Below are positions 1-12,170 of a stretch of DNA of 64,000 bases, piece by piece; within the stretch, counting starts at the first letter, position 1; every line of letters begins with the position of its first letter. Position numbers and translations under genes: made by a program. The notes below the pieces were generated by a model. The model was not told the DNA's origin. It saw only the letters and a list, made by a program, of their open reading frames with translations, and did no database searches. Origin of the DNA: Lanius collurio (taxonomy: Eukaryota; Chordata; Aves; Passeriformes; Laniidae); contig JACBWW010000003.1 in NCBI GenBank assembly GCA_020086605.1, positions 59,984,504-60,048,503 on the forward strand, given 5' to 3'.

Positions 1-917
1 AGGGATCAAATTTTTCTTTACAATTCTTATTTCAAGAACACCTGAGAAATTTCCACTCACTCTTTTTCTGTCTTTTCCCTGATTCTGTTTGTCAGTTTAC
101 TCTTCTTCATTGGATCACTGGCCATAAATATTTTCATCCAAAAAATAATAGATTTTATTGTGTTTCCTCAGAATTACAGCTCCAGCTTCAAGCAAAATCA
201 CTGATTTTACTTCCAGCAAAGCTGACAGTAGCTCTACAACTGAGCCTGGTGAGAGTGGAATGAAGCCCTCCACTGCTGAAAATCTGTATCTGCTTTACAC
301 AGTGTGGTTTTGATTTAAATTCCATATAAACAAGTTTCCAACAGGTATATCTATGGATGTATATTAAAATGTGAGAAAGTTGTATTCCATTGTACATGTC
401 TTGAAATTTATGGTATTCCTATAATTTTTATTTATTCTCTAAATTTTTCTGCATTTGGAAAAGTTAGTAATAACAATAACTGTTTTCCCTGAGAAAAGCG
501 TACAAAACCAATATATAATTTCAGTATTTTCCCAATTAAATGTGTTTTAAAGCTTCTGACTACAATGCCCTCTTATTCCCATTTGCAGATCTATTACCCC
601 ATGAAACGAAACAGCACTGCATTAAAAATGTACGCAGTTCTATTATCCAGCTCATAACTTCTTAACACTTTTTTCTTCCAGGAATAACTTCAGTAACTAC
701 CAACAATAAATGTTGTTTGCCACTTCATTCTTCTTTCCCAAAAGCAATACTGAAGGGAAAAAAAAAATCCCTCAGACAATGACATCTGCAGCACAATCTG
801 TCAAGCAATTCCTCTGGAGCCAACAAACAACAAATAACTTGTCCAGACTAAATTGTGAAGCTGCATAAAGAGCAGCTTGCACCCAACCACTTCCTTCTGC
901 ACATTGCTCATGGAATT
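1..917. other. No recognised gene; AT-rich spacer
   Basis: I see no coding signal or recognisable repeat in this stretch. It is AT-rich, and the short frames on both strands lack splice-site or protein-family support. The minus-strand frame covering 772-1212 runs through a CR1 remnant and is best explained by it. Confidence 0.5.
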
Positions 918-1012
918 GTGTAATCATTAAATCATCAAAGATCATCATTGGAAAAGACCTCCAAGACCATTGAGTCCGACTGTCCATCACTGAGTCAAAA
1001 CACTCAGCTACT
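918..1012 (-). mobile_element. CR1 LINE 3'-end fragment (reverse)
   Basis: The text 'ggaaaagacctccaagacc' followed by 'attgagtcc' matches the reverse complement of the 3' untranslated end of avian CR1 elements, which usually reads as trouble-free 'ggttggaaaagacctccaagatcattgagtccaacc'-like sequence. Only about 95 bases are recognisable, so this is a 5'-truncated, decayed copy. CR1 is a non-LTR retrotransposon whose dead copies are normally cut short at the 5' end. The right boundary is uncertain because the sequence drifts into unrecognised DNA. Confidence 0.65.
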
Positions 1013-4000
1013 AATCCTCTTCCATTCGGCAGTCTCTTAGTTTGTTGTCTGTTTTGAGAAGGTCCTTTAGCCTTGTGATGACCTTTTGCCATATTTTCCT
1101 GTTCACTTCTGACAATTCCTGGTATGCTGCTTCTTTTCTGCTGAACCATGGCTAGGATGGTTGAAGCTGTCCTGGCACCCTTCAGGATGGGCTTGGACGG
1201 GTGTAATGCCAAAACCTCTTTTCAAGTGGTACCTGACAGAAGAAATGAATGTTTCTGTGGGAGAGAATCAAGGCTATCTGCTGCCAACCCAAGGGACACA
1301 GTGAAGACATGTTGGACTAAGGCAGGTAATGCTGGGTCTGGGGGACCCAGTCCTGTCTCTCAGTGGGACCCATGGTAAAATTGCTTCTGATATAGAAGTC
1401 AGTGAACCAGAGAGTGATGCTCTGGGACCAAAACATCTCTCAAACAGCACAGTTCAAAACATTGTCACCTTCTGAGCAGAACTCTCCTCACAGCCCAGGC
1501 TGGAGAAGTGAGCTGAGAGTTTCTGTGAGCACGCAATAGGATGTCCAGAGCCAGTATTTTTGCAAACCATTCTTGTCTTGACACAACTTACTAAAGAGCT
1601 CTCTGAAGGACAGGAACAAAGTGTTTTGACCCAGACACAAATGAACAAGAAAATGGTTAAGTGTGAGGTAAAAAAGCTCGCCTGTACCCCACACAGATCC
1701 ATATCGTTCACGTGCTTTTGCCACTGGGTGGGAACAGACTGCCATACTATGTGTGAGTGGTCACACTCAGAAAATCCCTGACACTTTATTGACAAGAATG
1801 CTGAGCTTTCCACTTATGTTTTGTTAGGGTTTTTATGCCTCATTTATATTACAGTGTTCCAGGAACTCATTCCAAGGTGGTGTATCATGAATCTGAAGAA
1901 GACCTCAGGATCTACAAAGACTTTGCAAGACATCTGTTGATTTTCCTGGCCTTGTGTCAGACCTCTAGTCCTTCACACCTTCCTTTAACACCCACAGCTT
2001 TCCCATGCCAGCAGTATCTCTGTGCAATAATCAGGTTTGACATTGACCTTACCAAACCAAGGAATTCACTTTCCTTCATGTGGCATCCATGCACTTTTGC
2101 CTGAACACACTCAGTGAATCAGTTACTTCAAGATCTGATAGCATGTTCCCACCAACTTTGTTTTTCATACTCTATTGCCCAGAACAATTGAGACTTAAAG
2201 CTGTCAAAGTGATCTGGGTGACTAAAGAGTTAAGTTTTTCTGAAATTATTATAAAGGTCCAATAGCCAACAGAATTTATGCAGCCACCATTGTTTGACTT
2301 TGCAGGAGAGTTAGGTTCCTAAATGTCTTTCAAGCAGCTGAAATATTTGAGAATATGGATCTTGGTGTGCCAGGATTCATATTTTTTTAGAAATTTAGAT
2401 GGACAGATGTTTTTGCCTCTTCCCTGCAGGTAACCCTAACATATTTATCTTAAACTAAAATAAAGTTAACACTGTAAATTGAAAATGAAATAGAGATTGG
2501 GTTTATCAATCAGACTTTCACTTTAATGTGATCAGCTTCAAAACAGTTCTTATTTGACTCAAATAAATGATCAGGTTTCTGTTTACACACATTAAACTCA
2601 TAATGTTTATATACCAATTGCAATCTAATAAAATTGTTATTTTAAATTGTAATTATAAAATAATGACTGGTTTATTGCCATCTTGAGTGTCTACATATAA
2701 ATTATAGCTGCTTATTAAAGTTAAGCTGAAGCTTTCCTGGAGTTCTAAATTAACTGTCCTATAACTCTCTAAAGGAACAAATCCAGAAGTATTTACAAAC
2801 TATTTCTCCTCATATGTCTGCAGCTTCTTCTATTTGTGATCTTGGGTTAGCAGTGTGGTCTTTCATCTGTTGTGCTCTGGACAGTGGCCATTAATTGTAG
2901 ATAAGGCAGTGAATCAGAATCACAAAAACCCTGCAATTTTTAGCATCAGTCTGAATGAGATCCTGCTAAAACCAATTTCTTGCCTTCATTAACATTAATT
3001 AATATACTGACTTTCAACACCAGTAAAATAAGTAGTCATGCAACAAGACCGTATTCTAAAAAAAATTCATTTATGAAGAGTTTTCAGCTGAAGATTTACT
3101 GAGTGTCAAATTACTTTAGCAAGATGGAAATCACCTCTGAACTCAGTGAGGTGCCTAGGAACAGATAATGCACCACTTAAGCCTGAAAAAAGTCCTAAAT
3201 GCATCTGAAGTGATGCCTGGACTATGCTGGCCTTCTGAGGGCAGGATCAACATCAGCAAATTAAGCACATTAAGGCCTCAGTCTTTTTCCAAATCATTGA
3301 AATTTACTTATTTTCTCAAATTAGTAACTATAGAAGTAAGCACAATGAAAAAAAAGCTGCCACATTTCTGACACTCATTTATTTTTATGATTTTTAGTCA
3401 GCAATTAGAAGCAAAATACTCAATTTTAACAGTTCTTCAAAGGGCATTTGCAATTATAGATGCACTTGCAGAAATACATGGAGAAAACAATCTCATGACT
3501 GATGCAAGAACACAGTTTTTTGAGAGATTTCTAACATCTATAGTTCAGTGATGAGGAGATCAGCCTGGCCATGCTGTTGTGCTGTATTTATCTGTAATAA
3601 TGTGTTTTGCTTTTTTGTGAGGATGAACACTTATTTTCCAAAACTGATAAAAACCATTGAAATATAACTTATATTCACTTTAGATGTCTGCATTATTATT
3701 CTATATCAATCATTGCTTCTTCCTCCCTTTTTCCCTGTCTCGCCTGCACCACTTTAACTCTTATTGCTGGACAACCAGATAAAATGAGAAAACAATATTA
3801 AATTACTAAAAATTGTCACAGAGAAGATGATCTGCCCACCACATACTAAAAATTGTCACAGCGAAGATGATCTGCCCACCACCAAATATTGTGGGCTTAA
3901 AAAGAAGAGATAAAATGGAGGGTCTGATGGCTGTGGAGATGCACAGGCTTCTGGGAGCGGTAAATCAAGCTGTGAAATACTGAAGGAAAAGCAGGGCATT

Positions 4001-5191
4001 TTTGTCTAATATGTGGAACTGAGTTTGGGATCTTGGATGAGGATGGTTTAATGCTTTGTTATGATAGATGATAATGAGTTTGAGGATTATGTGGGATTGT
4101 GGTTACCTGAAATTTAGAGGATGTGGAGCCAGGTAAAGGAATTGAAAAATAAGGGTTTCAGTCGCATTTGCGTCAAAGTAGTGCTAGCTTTTTCCAGCTT
4201 TAGAAAAGAACATTTGAAATCTGAACCAAAAAAAAAAAAAGGAGTCTGGAGTTTGTATTATATTAGCTCTGCTATCACAAATAATGAGGATCAGAGTTAG
4301 CCTGGATACACACAAACAGATGGCAAAAGCCAATGTTTTCCCCAAAGATGAGCTTGCCAATACAAAAAGTGTTAAGACAAGAAGGATAAAGGAAGGACAA
4401 GCAGTGATTAAATGCATTTTCATAGTCTGGTTGTGAGTGCTGTGTATCTGTCTGTCTTGCTACCTTTGTTAACTCACCCATGGAAATGGTGACACTCTGG
4501 GACAAAGCATGTGTTTCCATGGCAAAGACAATATGGTGAGGACTCAGGGGCATGGTTGTTCCAGGCATAAGGAGATATCAACATTTTTGAATCATCTCTG
4601 TCCATGAAAAGGCATTGTTATGGCCTAGGAGTACAGATAAACTCCTGTGCTTTAAAGAGAGGTTTTCTCTTAATCTGCTCTGGGCTCTGAACTGCTCAAA
4701 ATGAAAAACTGGCATCTAAACTGAAAGCAAAAACAGCACACAAAACTGCCTATACTTCTACAGTGAAATAATATACACTTGAATTATATTTACTGTTCTG
4801 AATTTATCTAGAGAATACACCTTCCCCATTTATAAAGAATACTTAGTGGCTTAAAGAAACTCCTAAAGTGAAACTCCTAAAGTAAATAAAAGCTATAGAC
4901 TTAAGTGCTTACAGTACTGAAAAAATTGATCTTTTGAAGAACAGCTAACAGCTTGGAGAGCCTCCTCTCTCTCATTGTGCTTTCTGGGGAGTTTGAAGCG
5001 ACCCTCCATGCTCCTAAGACACTCTCCTCATTCTCTGGTGTTTCCCAGTGTCTCTAAGCAATATGTGTTGCCCATGTTTATTCACCATGATTTACTCATT
5101 TACTGTAGCCAAGTATACACAGAGATATTCATCATTCAGTTCTTACTGAAGCCCCCCCCGTTGGCTTGTCTGTTTAATTTAGGGAACTGGC
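1013..5191. other. No recognised gene; intergenic or intronic DNA
   Basis: Nothing here supports a gene. Plus-strand frames at 1835-2104 and 3168-3371 lack splice sites or motifs. The part from about 2,500 to 2,740 is very AT-rich and low in repeats, with several TAAT/ATTA-type cores. A 40-bp tandem duplication at 3,804 is listed separately, and a 13-base A run sits near 4,228. Confidence 0.5.
3804..3883. repeat. 40-bp tandem duplication, two copies
   Basis: A 40-base unit beginning 'tactaaaaattgtcaca' occurs twice head to tail. The copies differ by one internal base (gag versus gcg) and at the last base. The near-identity points to a recent local duplication, such as replication slippage. 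I see no coding role. Confidence 0.9.
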
Positions 5192-5385
5192 TGTGATGGG
5201 TTGATGCCCTATGCCCCCTAAAGCCTCTCTGTCACTTTCCTCTTCAGCTGCACAGGGCAGAGAGAAAACATCATGAAAGGTTCATATGCAGCAGTAAAGA
5301 CAGGGAGAGATCCCTCACCAGTTACCGTCATGGGCAAAACAGACTTGTCCTGGGGAAATTAGTGCCTGGCTGGCTTCTCCCATTA
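5192..5385 (+). mobile_element. LTR fragment of an avian endogenous retrovirus
   Basis: The stretch starts 'tgtgatgggttgatgcc' and contains 'gggagagatccctca' and 'gttaccgtcatgggc'. These resemble the start of a common passerine ERV LTR family, judged from memory of that family. Only about 190 bases are recognisable and the LTR's distal part is missing. No internal retroviral genes follow. It is replaced about 100 bases later by a different LTR, so this copy is a truncated relic. It could alternatively be part of another LTR retroelement family. Confidence 0.5.
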
Positions 5386-5482
5386 ATCCTTTCAAAGACA
5401 CCATGATGAATTTGCTGTCTTATATGGTACATATCTTAAGAAGCAATAGCTTTTCATTTAAAATACATTAGTTCTCAGAACA

Positions 5483-5954
5483 TGTTGCAGTGGCTAAGTC
5501 CACTTTACACCCCCCATGTTACTCTGAAGTGTTCTCTACCCACACCACTGCACCAGAAAGTTCTCCCTTTACCAAGACCCCACTGGTCACTGGTCCTCTC
5601 ACCCCTTCCTTCCCCTTATCCCATTGGCCCCTGTTAAGTCACTCACCCTTGCCTCTGCCCCCGAGCCCTCAGACCATTGGCTTCTGATGCTCTACCCACC
5701 CCTGGGACCCTTTGGAACAAAACCAGTGTGGGCTTTGTTCTTGGTTCTTTGCCTCTGTTGCCTTTGAGTGTGTTGGTTTCATTAAACACCTCAGAACTGC
5801 ATGCAGAGAACCCCTCTGGCCTCTTCGTCTGCGGTTCGTGCCCAGACCGTGTGTGTGAGCGGCTGCTGGCGACCACCTGCGAGGGTGGGCTCGAGTGCAC
5901 ACGTGGGTGCTGGCAGAGAGCTGCCTGAGCGTGGCCACCAGGGACCCTGTGGGG
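5483..5954 (+). mobile_element. Solo LTR-like element flanked by a 6-bp repeat
   Basis: This block has LTR architecture: a TG start, a CCAAT-type 'cccattgg' near 5,619, an ATTAAA-type polyadenylation signal near 5,781, and then a CpG-rich U5-like part (5,815-5,950) unlike the AT-rich surroundings. The hexamer 'agaaca' lies directly before it (5,477-5,482) and directly after it (5,955-5,960), as expected of a target-site duplication. ERVK-like avian retroviruses make 5-6 bp duplications. No gag, pol or env follows, so it would be a solo LTR left by recombination. The 3' end reads 'gtgggg' rather than the canonical CA, so the exact right edge is uncertain. Confidence 0.6.
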
Positions 5955-5960
5955 AGAACA

Positions 5961-7254
5961 CAGCATCGATCCAACGATGCCCTCCCTACAATAAGAACAT
6001 TCACTGTGAATTCCAAGCAACTGTGTCTTATGCAACTTAAAGTGAAATTGAGATTTCTGTGTGGATGTTGAGCAATGTACCCTAAAATATACTGATAACC
6101 TTGAGAGAACTGGGGGGAATCTTCCCATGTGGATTAGCTGGGTGCTGAGTTTCAGGAAAAAACAGAATTTTATCTCCCACTCACTGAAGCTATTTGAAAT
6201 CCTCTGGTGTATCATCTCTAGGCTGGCACCATTTTAATCTTCTTTGATCATGAAAATTTCATTCAGCTTTGGATAATAAAGACAATCAGACACAGCATCT
6301 TTCTGTGACCAGACTGCTTTGTGCAAGAGTGAACAACATCCCCCAGATATGGGAGAGACTTTCCCTCATCTTTGTTATTCCTCAGGACGTAAGGGCTACA
6401 TTTGGCTTTTTTAGGCTTCAAGCAGTGTCAGCTGGAGCTGTTTGTGCCCTTAGAGAATGCAGATCCTGGCAGACAATGCCATTAACATCATTCAGCCACA
6501 GTGCCCAGGAAGTTTCCTTGTTTTTTTCAAGGCTACCTCTTTCAGAAAGTGGGCAGACAACACAGTGCTCTGTGTTGGTTTCAAGGTGCTATAGGGCAGC
6601 AGAGTCCTTGGGCTAACAGTTTTAATAGATTTAATTGCAATGGATCATCGTAAGTCTCAGCCTTACATGAGAAAACTGGTATCCATGAAAACAAAGGGGA
6701 TCAAATTCAGTTCTTGCCTGAAAGAAGAAACACTTTAAGGAGAAATCAACAGATAAGGTTTATTTTGTTGAGTGTGCAAAGCCCAACACTTAAACACTAC
6801 ATTAAACTGGTGAAATTAGCCCTACTTTTCCTGAGAAAGCTTTTTTATGGAGTGGATCACCTTTGTCTTTGTCTTTGCAACTCCAAGGGCATGGCATATA
6901 CAAGGACAAGAGGCTGTCAGGTACTAAGGAGTTTTCCTTGAAGTGTCTGGCCCTTTTCAAAGTCTGAAAGATCATGGAACTGCAATTTGCTTGTCCTTAG
7001 ACCAGCCTTTACAGGAAGTATTGTTATATTTCACATCTGTTAAAACAGGTTCCAAATAGCTGTTCTAACAAGAGTTCTAAATTGGATTTTCAAGCTTTCT
7101 TCAAGGACCCCCTGTGCCTTCAGTTCCTTCACATACATTCACAATTCTTAATGACATTCATTCCCTAGATATAATTAGGAAATATTGTTTCATTAATTAA
7201 GTATCACAGTCTAAACCTTAGCCGCTTTGATGATTCCAGTTCTGAGTCCTTATG
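5961..7254. other. No recognised gene
   Basis: The plus-strand frame at 6,269-6,616 is the longest here. It shows no family motif, and its flanks do not look like splice sites, so I treat it as chance. No repeat is recognised. Confidence 0.45.
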
Positions 7255-7690
7255 AAACATGCAGAACCTCTCCTATGAGCAAAGGCTGAGAGAATTGGGG
7301 GTCATCAGCCTGGAGAAGTAAAAGCTCCAGGGAGACCTTATGGTGGCCTTTCAATACCTGAAAGGACTACAAGAGAGCTGAAGATGGACTTTTACAAGAG
7401 CATCTAGTGACAGGACAAGGGGCAATGGCTTTAAACTGAAAGAGGGCTGGTTTAGATTGGATATTAGGAAGAATTTCTTTACTGGGAGGGTGGTGTGACA
7501 CTGGTACAGGCTGCCCAGAGAAGCTGTGGCTGCCCCATCTTGGAAGTGTTCAAGGCCAGGCTGGATGGGCTGTGAGCAACCTGATCTAGTGGCAGGTGCC
7601 CCTGCCCATGGCAGGGGGTTGGAAGTAGGTGATCTTTAAGGTCCCTTCCAGTCCAAACCATTTTATGATTCTGTGATTCTAAGTTTTGCT
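7255..7690 (+). mobile_element. CR1 LINE 3' end
   Basis: This is a clear CR1 3' terminal segment. The landmarks in order are 'ctctcctatgagcaaaggc', 'cagcctggagaagta', 'ggccaggctggatgggctg', 'cccctgcccatggcagggg', 'ggtcccttccagtccaaacc' and the terminal 'gattctgtgattct'. It covers the last part of ORF2 and the 3' UTR of the element. Stops and base changes show it is dead. Like nearly all avian CR1 copies it is 5'-truncated. It is the strongest single indicator that the host is a bird. Confidence 0.93.
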
Positions 7691-10600
7691 AAGTAGCCAT
7701 CACGTTGCCATTTAGATGTTGCTCCAACTTAGACAGTTCCACTTCTTAAATGTTAGTAGAGAACTTTTGTATTTGCCATCATAGAGGGAGATAAATATTT
7801 AATCCAAGCCATACTGGTCACACATATTTAAGGAGTAATCCTGGATTCTGCATTACAATTTTGTTGCTATGGAAATGACCATGAAATTGAGTTGTGGATT
7901 TTTCCAGTAAGTGTGATATATCTAGGTTTACTTAATATATACTTTGGCCACATAATGGCTTCAGATTACAGCCAAATCTGATAGACACATTGAAAAAACC
8001 TTCATCTAGAATCAAAATTATTATTTATAGCTTGTAGTTTTGGTTTATTTAGCAGTGGATGTGTTTGAACTCTCCATCATTAGGTAACTTGGATCACTGT
8101 GTTTGATCCAAAAGACCCAACGTCTTCAAACTTATCACTGATAGTCTAAAACCATCATTTTTATCTATTAAATAAGGCCAGCATAAGAAAGTATCCACCA
8201 ATTCAAAACCACCAGATGTTCCTTTTTAAATACCTGTCCTTCAAGTCCTACTTTTTCCCTGAGGCTTGTGTTCATATCCACTGAGTTCCTTTCTCTCATT
8301 GGGCTTTTAATAATCTGTCTTCAAGGGTAAGAAAACTTTCCCTCTGCCTCCATTGCTAAACTATTTGCTTCTTATTTCTATGGCTTTTCATTTCTCTCTC
8401 CTCTAAAATTTTCTGACTGTCTAAAAGTTATCATGGGCTCCTATAGCTTTCCAGGAAAGGAGCCGACATATTAGTGCTGGTGCATTACTGTAAATATGCA
8501 TTTAAATCTTTTCTTAGCATTTTTATTACAAGCTTTCAAAGTTGTAGGGAGGGGAGGAGAGTCAGTAAGGTCAGATGTTTTTGCCATACTCATCAGGAGG
8601 GAAAACTCCTCCCCTGTCTGTAACTCCAGGAAGTACAGGTGGGAGATCCTGACTGGAAAAGTTTCCATCATCAAATGATTGTCTGCTATCCATGATAGGC
8701 AGGTATGGCATCACCTCAGAGCAAGATGAAAAAGTCTGTGAGTGGTTTTTTTTTTAAAGACAAAAACCCTTCAAGTAAGTGAAGTCAGGATCATCCAAAC
8801 CTTGGGCTAGGCCATAGTGTGACTCCTAGGATCTGCAGCTATCTGTATCCCACAAGTTTCAATAAAACTCAGTAGAAATGTCACTTTGGGCTAACCCAAC
8901 TGTGTCTTGAATTTCTTTACCAAGGCAGTTATCCCTCAGGGCAGACATGAATGCTTTTGACCTCCTTCTTGTTTCTGATATCCCCCCAGAGAATGGAAAC
9001 ACAGAACTCCTTACATGCTCCTTTATGATCCTCTCGAGATTTGAACCTATGTGATAAAAACTGTTGACTATAACAAGGTATCCACCAGTTGTCCCCTCAG
9101 ATAAACCACAAGGCAGGGTCCAGTTTGCAGCTGCACTGCAGGCAGATGCCTAGACAGATCCTACTGTAAGCCAGAGTTTCTCAGACAGTCATTCCCATAC
9201 AATCCTGCTGGGGCCCTGGTAGAGGCTGGTTGTTTCCCCAGGTTTTTGTCTTGTTCCACAGGCTCCATTTACTGGCTGGAGTACTCCTCAGAGTTCTGCC
9301 TCTGCTTCCAGTGTAAGTTAGTCTGTAAGGGTTCCTCTGCTATTCTTGTGGACCCTGAAGGTCTGCAGGACTGAGGATTTTATGGACTTGAGGATCTATC
9401 ATTATTTCTGTTTGCACTGTGGTTCTGATGGGCTGACTCAGAGACTTCCTTTATGTCTTCATTCTTTATTTCACAATTTATTTCACAATGTATTTAACAA
9501 AGCAAGCTATAACAAGAAGACAATACAAGTAAAATGTAAATCTGGAAAACTATTGGGAAGGCACCACAGTGTAGCTCTAAATCACTCCTGACATACCATG
9601 TAACAAAGGCAAAACCCCAGAAAACTCTGCATGTCTCTGGATTTGCACAGACTTCTCCACTTTGCAGAATTAAGCCTGCTATGGGCACATAGCCATATAT
9701 CACTCATGCACCATTACTTATGATCCGAGTTGGAGGTGACAAGTGAAGACAATAGCCAGGCCCTATTTTCTTTTCCAACATACAATGGAAACCTCAGTTC
9801 CAGCTCCAAATAATGCTCACTTTAGCTTTCACATAGTAATTGCTCATCATAACTTTGCAGCTCGTTAACAGAACCATTTTGCTTCAAACTTCGCTGTATT
9901 TTTCTTTTTCCATAGAACTGTAATATACAATGCCATGAGGAAAATGGAAAGAGAGACATGGTGTAGTTATATAGGGCCACCCAACATAGAAAGGGTGGGG
10001 TTTTTTTGTGTTATATCTATAATTAAGCTATCAACCCACCTAAGAGAAACAAAACTGAGTCTTTTAATTAGCTTCTTGAATAGGAATAAATGCCTCATTA
10101 TTCTTAACCATATCAAGCCGAGAACATTATTAAAGTCTAAAGGAATAATGAACAACATGACAGGAAGCGCATTAGAGCACATACAGGAATACATTTGCCT
10201 ACTAAGAGATCTGCATAAATATGCTTAGCACTGTTATCTAGGAAGACAAAAAAAAACAAAGGAAAGAATGGAATCAAAAGGACACTGAAGGCAGAGACAT
10301 AAAGACATGAAGAAAATATGTGAAGCCAGAGGTAGGGGATATATTTTTTGGTATTTTGTGCTATTGAACACTCAATAGTTTAGCAGCTCTGCCAAAACTT
10401 CTCTGAGCCAGCTGAGTGGATTGGCCTGTTCTGCACTCGGTGTGTTTTTTTTTTAAACTTCTTTGTGTCTGCTTTGGCTCCTAGGCTTTGCCTCACTGAG
10501 GCGTATAGAGGGAGAACATGTCTCTCCAGAAGCCATAGAACAAAAGAGTTCAGAGAGGACTTTTGGACAAATTTCTCTCCCCTGAGTCTCTAGGAAGCAT

Positions 10601-10881
10601 GAATAATCGTTACAGGCTTTCAGAAATCCCTTGGCTAAAAGGAGGCATTGTTCTCTCTCTTTAGAAATAATGCCAAAAGCACAAAAACCCTTTCACAGAA
10701 GGGAAAAAAACTGAAGGTACATATCTGATCATTCATAGCTGGATATGTTATCCCCCAATCCCAAAGAATGTTCTGAAATGCAGGCCCCAGAGAAGCCTGC
10801 ATTCCTATCTTTGAATTAAAGCTCATCCATAAGCTATTTCAGCCTACTAAATTGCATTAATTTCAAATGTATTTAACTCAC
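7691..10881. other. No recognised gene
   Basis: Several frames of 60-97 codons occur (for example plus 9,935-10,228), but none shows family motifs. The sequence is typical AT-leaning avian non-coding DNA. I see no RNA gene and no further recognisable repeat. Confidence 0.45.
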
Positions 10882-11071
10882 GTGTAGAGAGTTACGCTAC
10901 TGTGGGCTGGATGGACTTCCAGATGGTCTTCAGTCATCATGGAGCTACCATGAGATCCAGACTCCAAGGTCTTGATTGTGTTGCTGGAACAGGCAGATAG
11001 TGGGAATTTCACACAACTTTCTTTCTTGATGTTGCTCTGAAACTGCTGAATCCAACAGATGGATCTGCTGT
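10882..11071 (-). CDS. Candidate internal coding exon, product unknown
   Basis: The minus strand is open for about 63 codons between good splice signals. Upstream of position 11,071 there is a long pyrimidine tract ending in CTCTCAG, a strong 3' splice site. At 10,881 the exon meets GTGAGT, a strong 5' splice site. A second possible acceptor (CAGCAG) would start the exon at 11,064. With the first acceptor the exon starts in phase 1 and ends in phase 2. The predicted peptide runs from SRSICWIQQF to HPAHSSVTLY, is serine-rich in its second half, and has no membrane segment or motif I recognise. The other minus-strand frames contain stops. It could belong to a larger minus-strand gene with long introns, or be a chance open stretch between decoy sites. 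The family is not identified. Confidence 0.45.
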
Positions 11072-11587
11072 CTGAGAGGAAGGAGAGAAGGTGAGCTGCC
11101 TTCTCCTCTCCATGCTCCTCTCCCCTCCTCTCCATCCTGTTCGCTTTCAAAGTCCTGCACAGCAGTGTCTGTGCCATGAGGGTGGACCTGGATTTGTCCC
11201 CTGTACATCCAGCTCCACTTCAGTGCCAAAATATCCCATCTGAGCCAACACCAAGGCATCTCTGCACTGACACAGTCAGGAGCAGAAGTGTGAGAGTGGG
11301 TTCATTTGTCTCTCAGAGCTGTTACTTTGGGTTTTTGCAAAATCCTCCTCTTAATCAAGGTGCTGTAATATATAGAAATTGAAAGGACAAAAAGTTAAAA
11401 CATTTAAAGGTGCAGAAGAAGAAGACCTGTCCTATCTTCCATTCGTAGAGGTATCAAATTCTGATAAAAACATCTCCCAGAAGAAACTCGGTCAAAAATG
11501 TGATGTTTGTCAACTTCCACTCTGCATTTTTCACTGATCTTAATAAAAACAATAACAAACCATACCTCCTAACCACAGAAAACTATA
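11072..11587. other. No recognised gene; possible intron
   Basis: This short interval separates the exon-like segment from the LTR on its right. If the exon is real, this is the 3' part of an upstream intron. It includes the pyrimidine tract on the minus strand at 11,072-11,095. Nothing else is recognised. Confidence 0.4.
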
Positions 11588-12170
11588 TGTACTAGTTTGA
11601 AAACAAACCAGTGGGAGGCACCAAGTCAGAATAACAATTTAATAGGGAAATAAAAAGAAATAAATTTTAAAAAAAGCAGAAAATAGTGGGCTAAACTGAC
11701 AGGGTTAGGATACAACCTGATACCCTGTTAGTCAGGGTGGTGGTAGCAGTCCGATAAGATGGTGGCTGCAGTCCTCCTGAAGTGGTGGATGTAGTTCTGT
11801 TGAAACAGTGATACTGTAGAAGGGTCTGCTCCTCCTTGGAAGGTCCAGTGGTGGCTGTGTAGCTCCTGTCCTCTGGGAATCCAGTGGAAAGGTGTCTGTG
11901 CTGTTCGGAATCTCAGATTATATCCAAGATGGAATGCTTGGTTCCTCTTCCTGGGTGGAGCATCTCACAACAGGATGATGAGTCATGAGGCCAGGTGTTG
12001 ATGGGCCATTAACAGAGGATAGTCCGGAGGGAGTTATCTCTGAGTCGTGGGGCACAGCATTGATGGGCCATGAACAGAAAGATGGGGAGGAGGCCAGGAA
12101 ACATTGCCCACCTGGATTCAACAGCTCAGGAGGATGGTAATAGAATATACTGCAACCCAGGACCCTTTAT
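11588..12170 (-). mobile_element. LTR of an avian endogenous retrovirus (reverse)
   Basis: The block starts near 'tgtactagtttgaaaac' and contains 'gtgggaggcaccaagtcag', 'agtcagggtggtggtagc', 'gtagctcctgtcctctgg', 'ggatgatgagtcatgaggc' and 'ctgcaacccaggacc'. I recognise this order as an abundant passerine ERVL-type LTR read on the reverse strand. The text 'gatgggccat' occurs twice with 'gaacagaa'/'taacagag' context, a feature of this repeat. No internal viral genes are visible on either side, so it is a solo LTR. The right boundary is approximate. Family assignment is from memory, not a database match. Confidence 0.65.

Noticed and set aside
772..1212. Minus-strand frame of 146 codons
   Set aside because: It runs through a CR1 3'-end remnant. 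It shows no protein-family motif and no splice signals.
5643..6215. Longest frame in the window (190 codons, minus strand)
   Set aside because: Most of it lies antisense to the CpG-rich LTR at 5.48-5.95 kb. GC-rich LTR sequence gives open frames on both strands.
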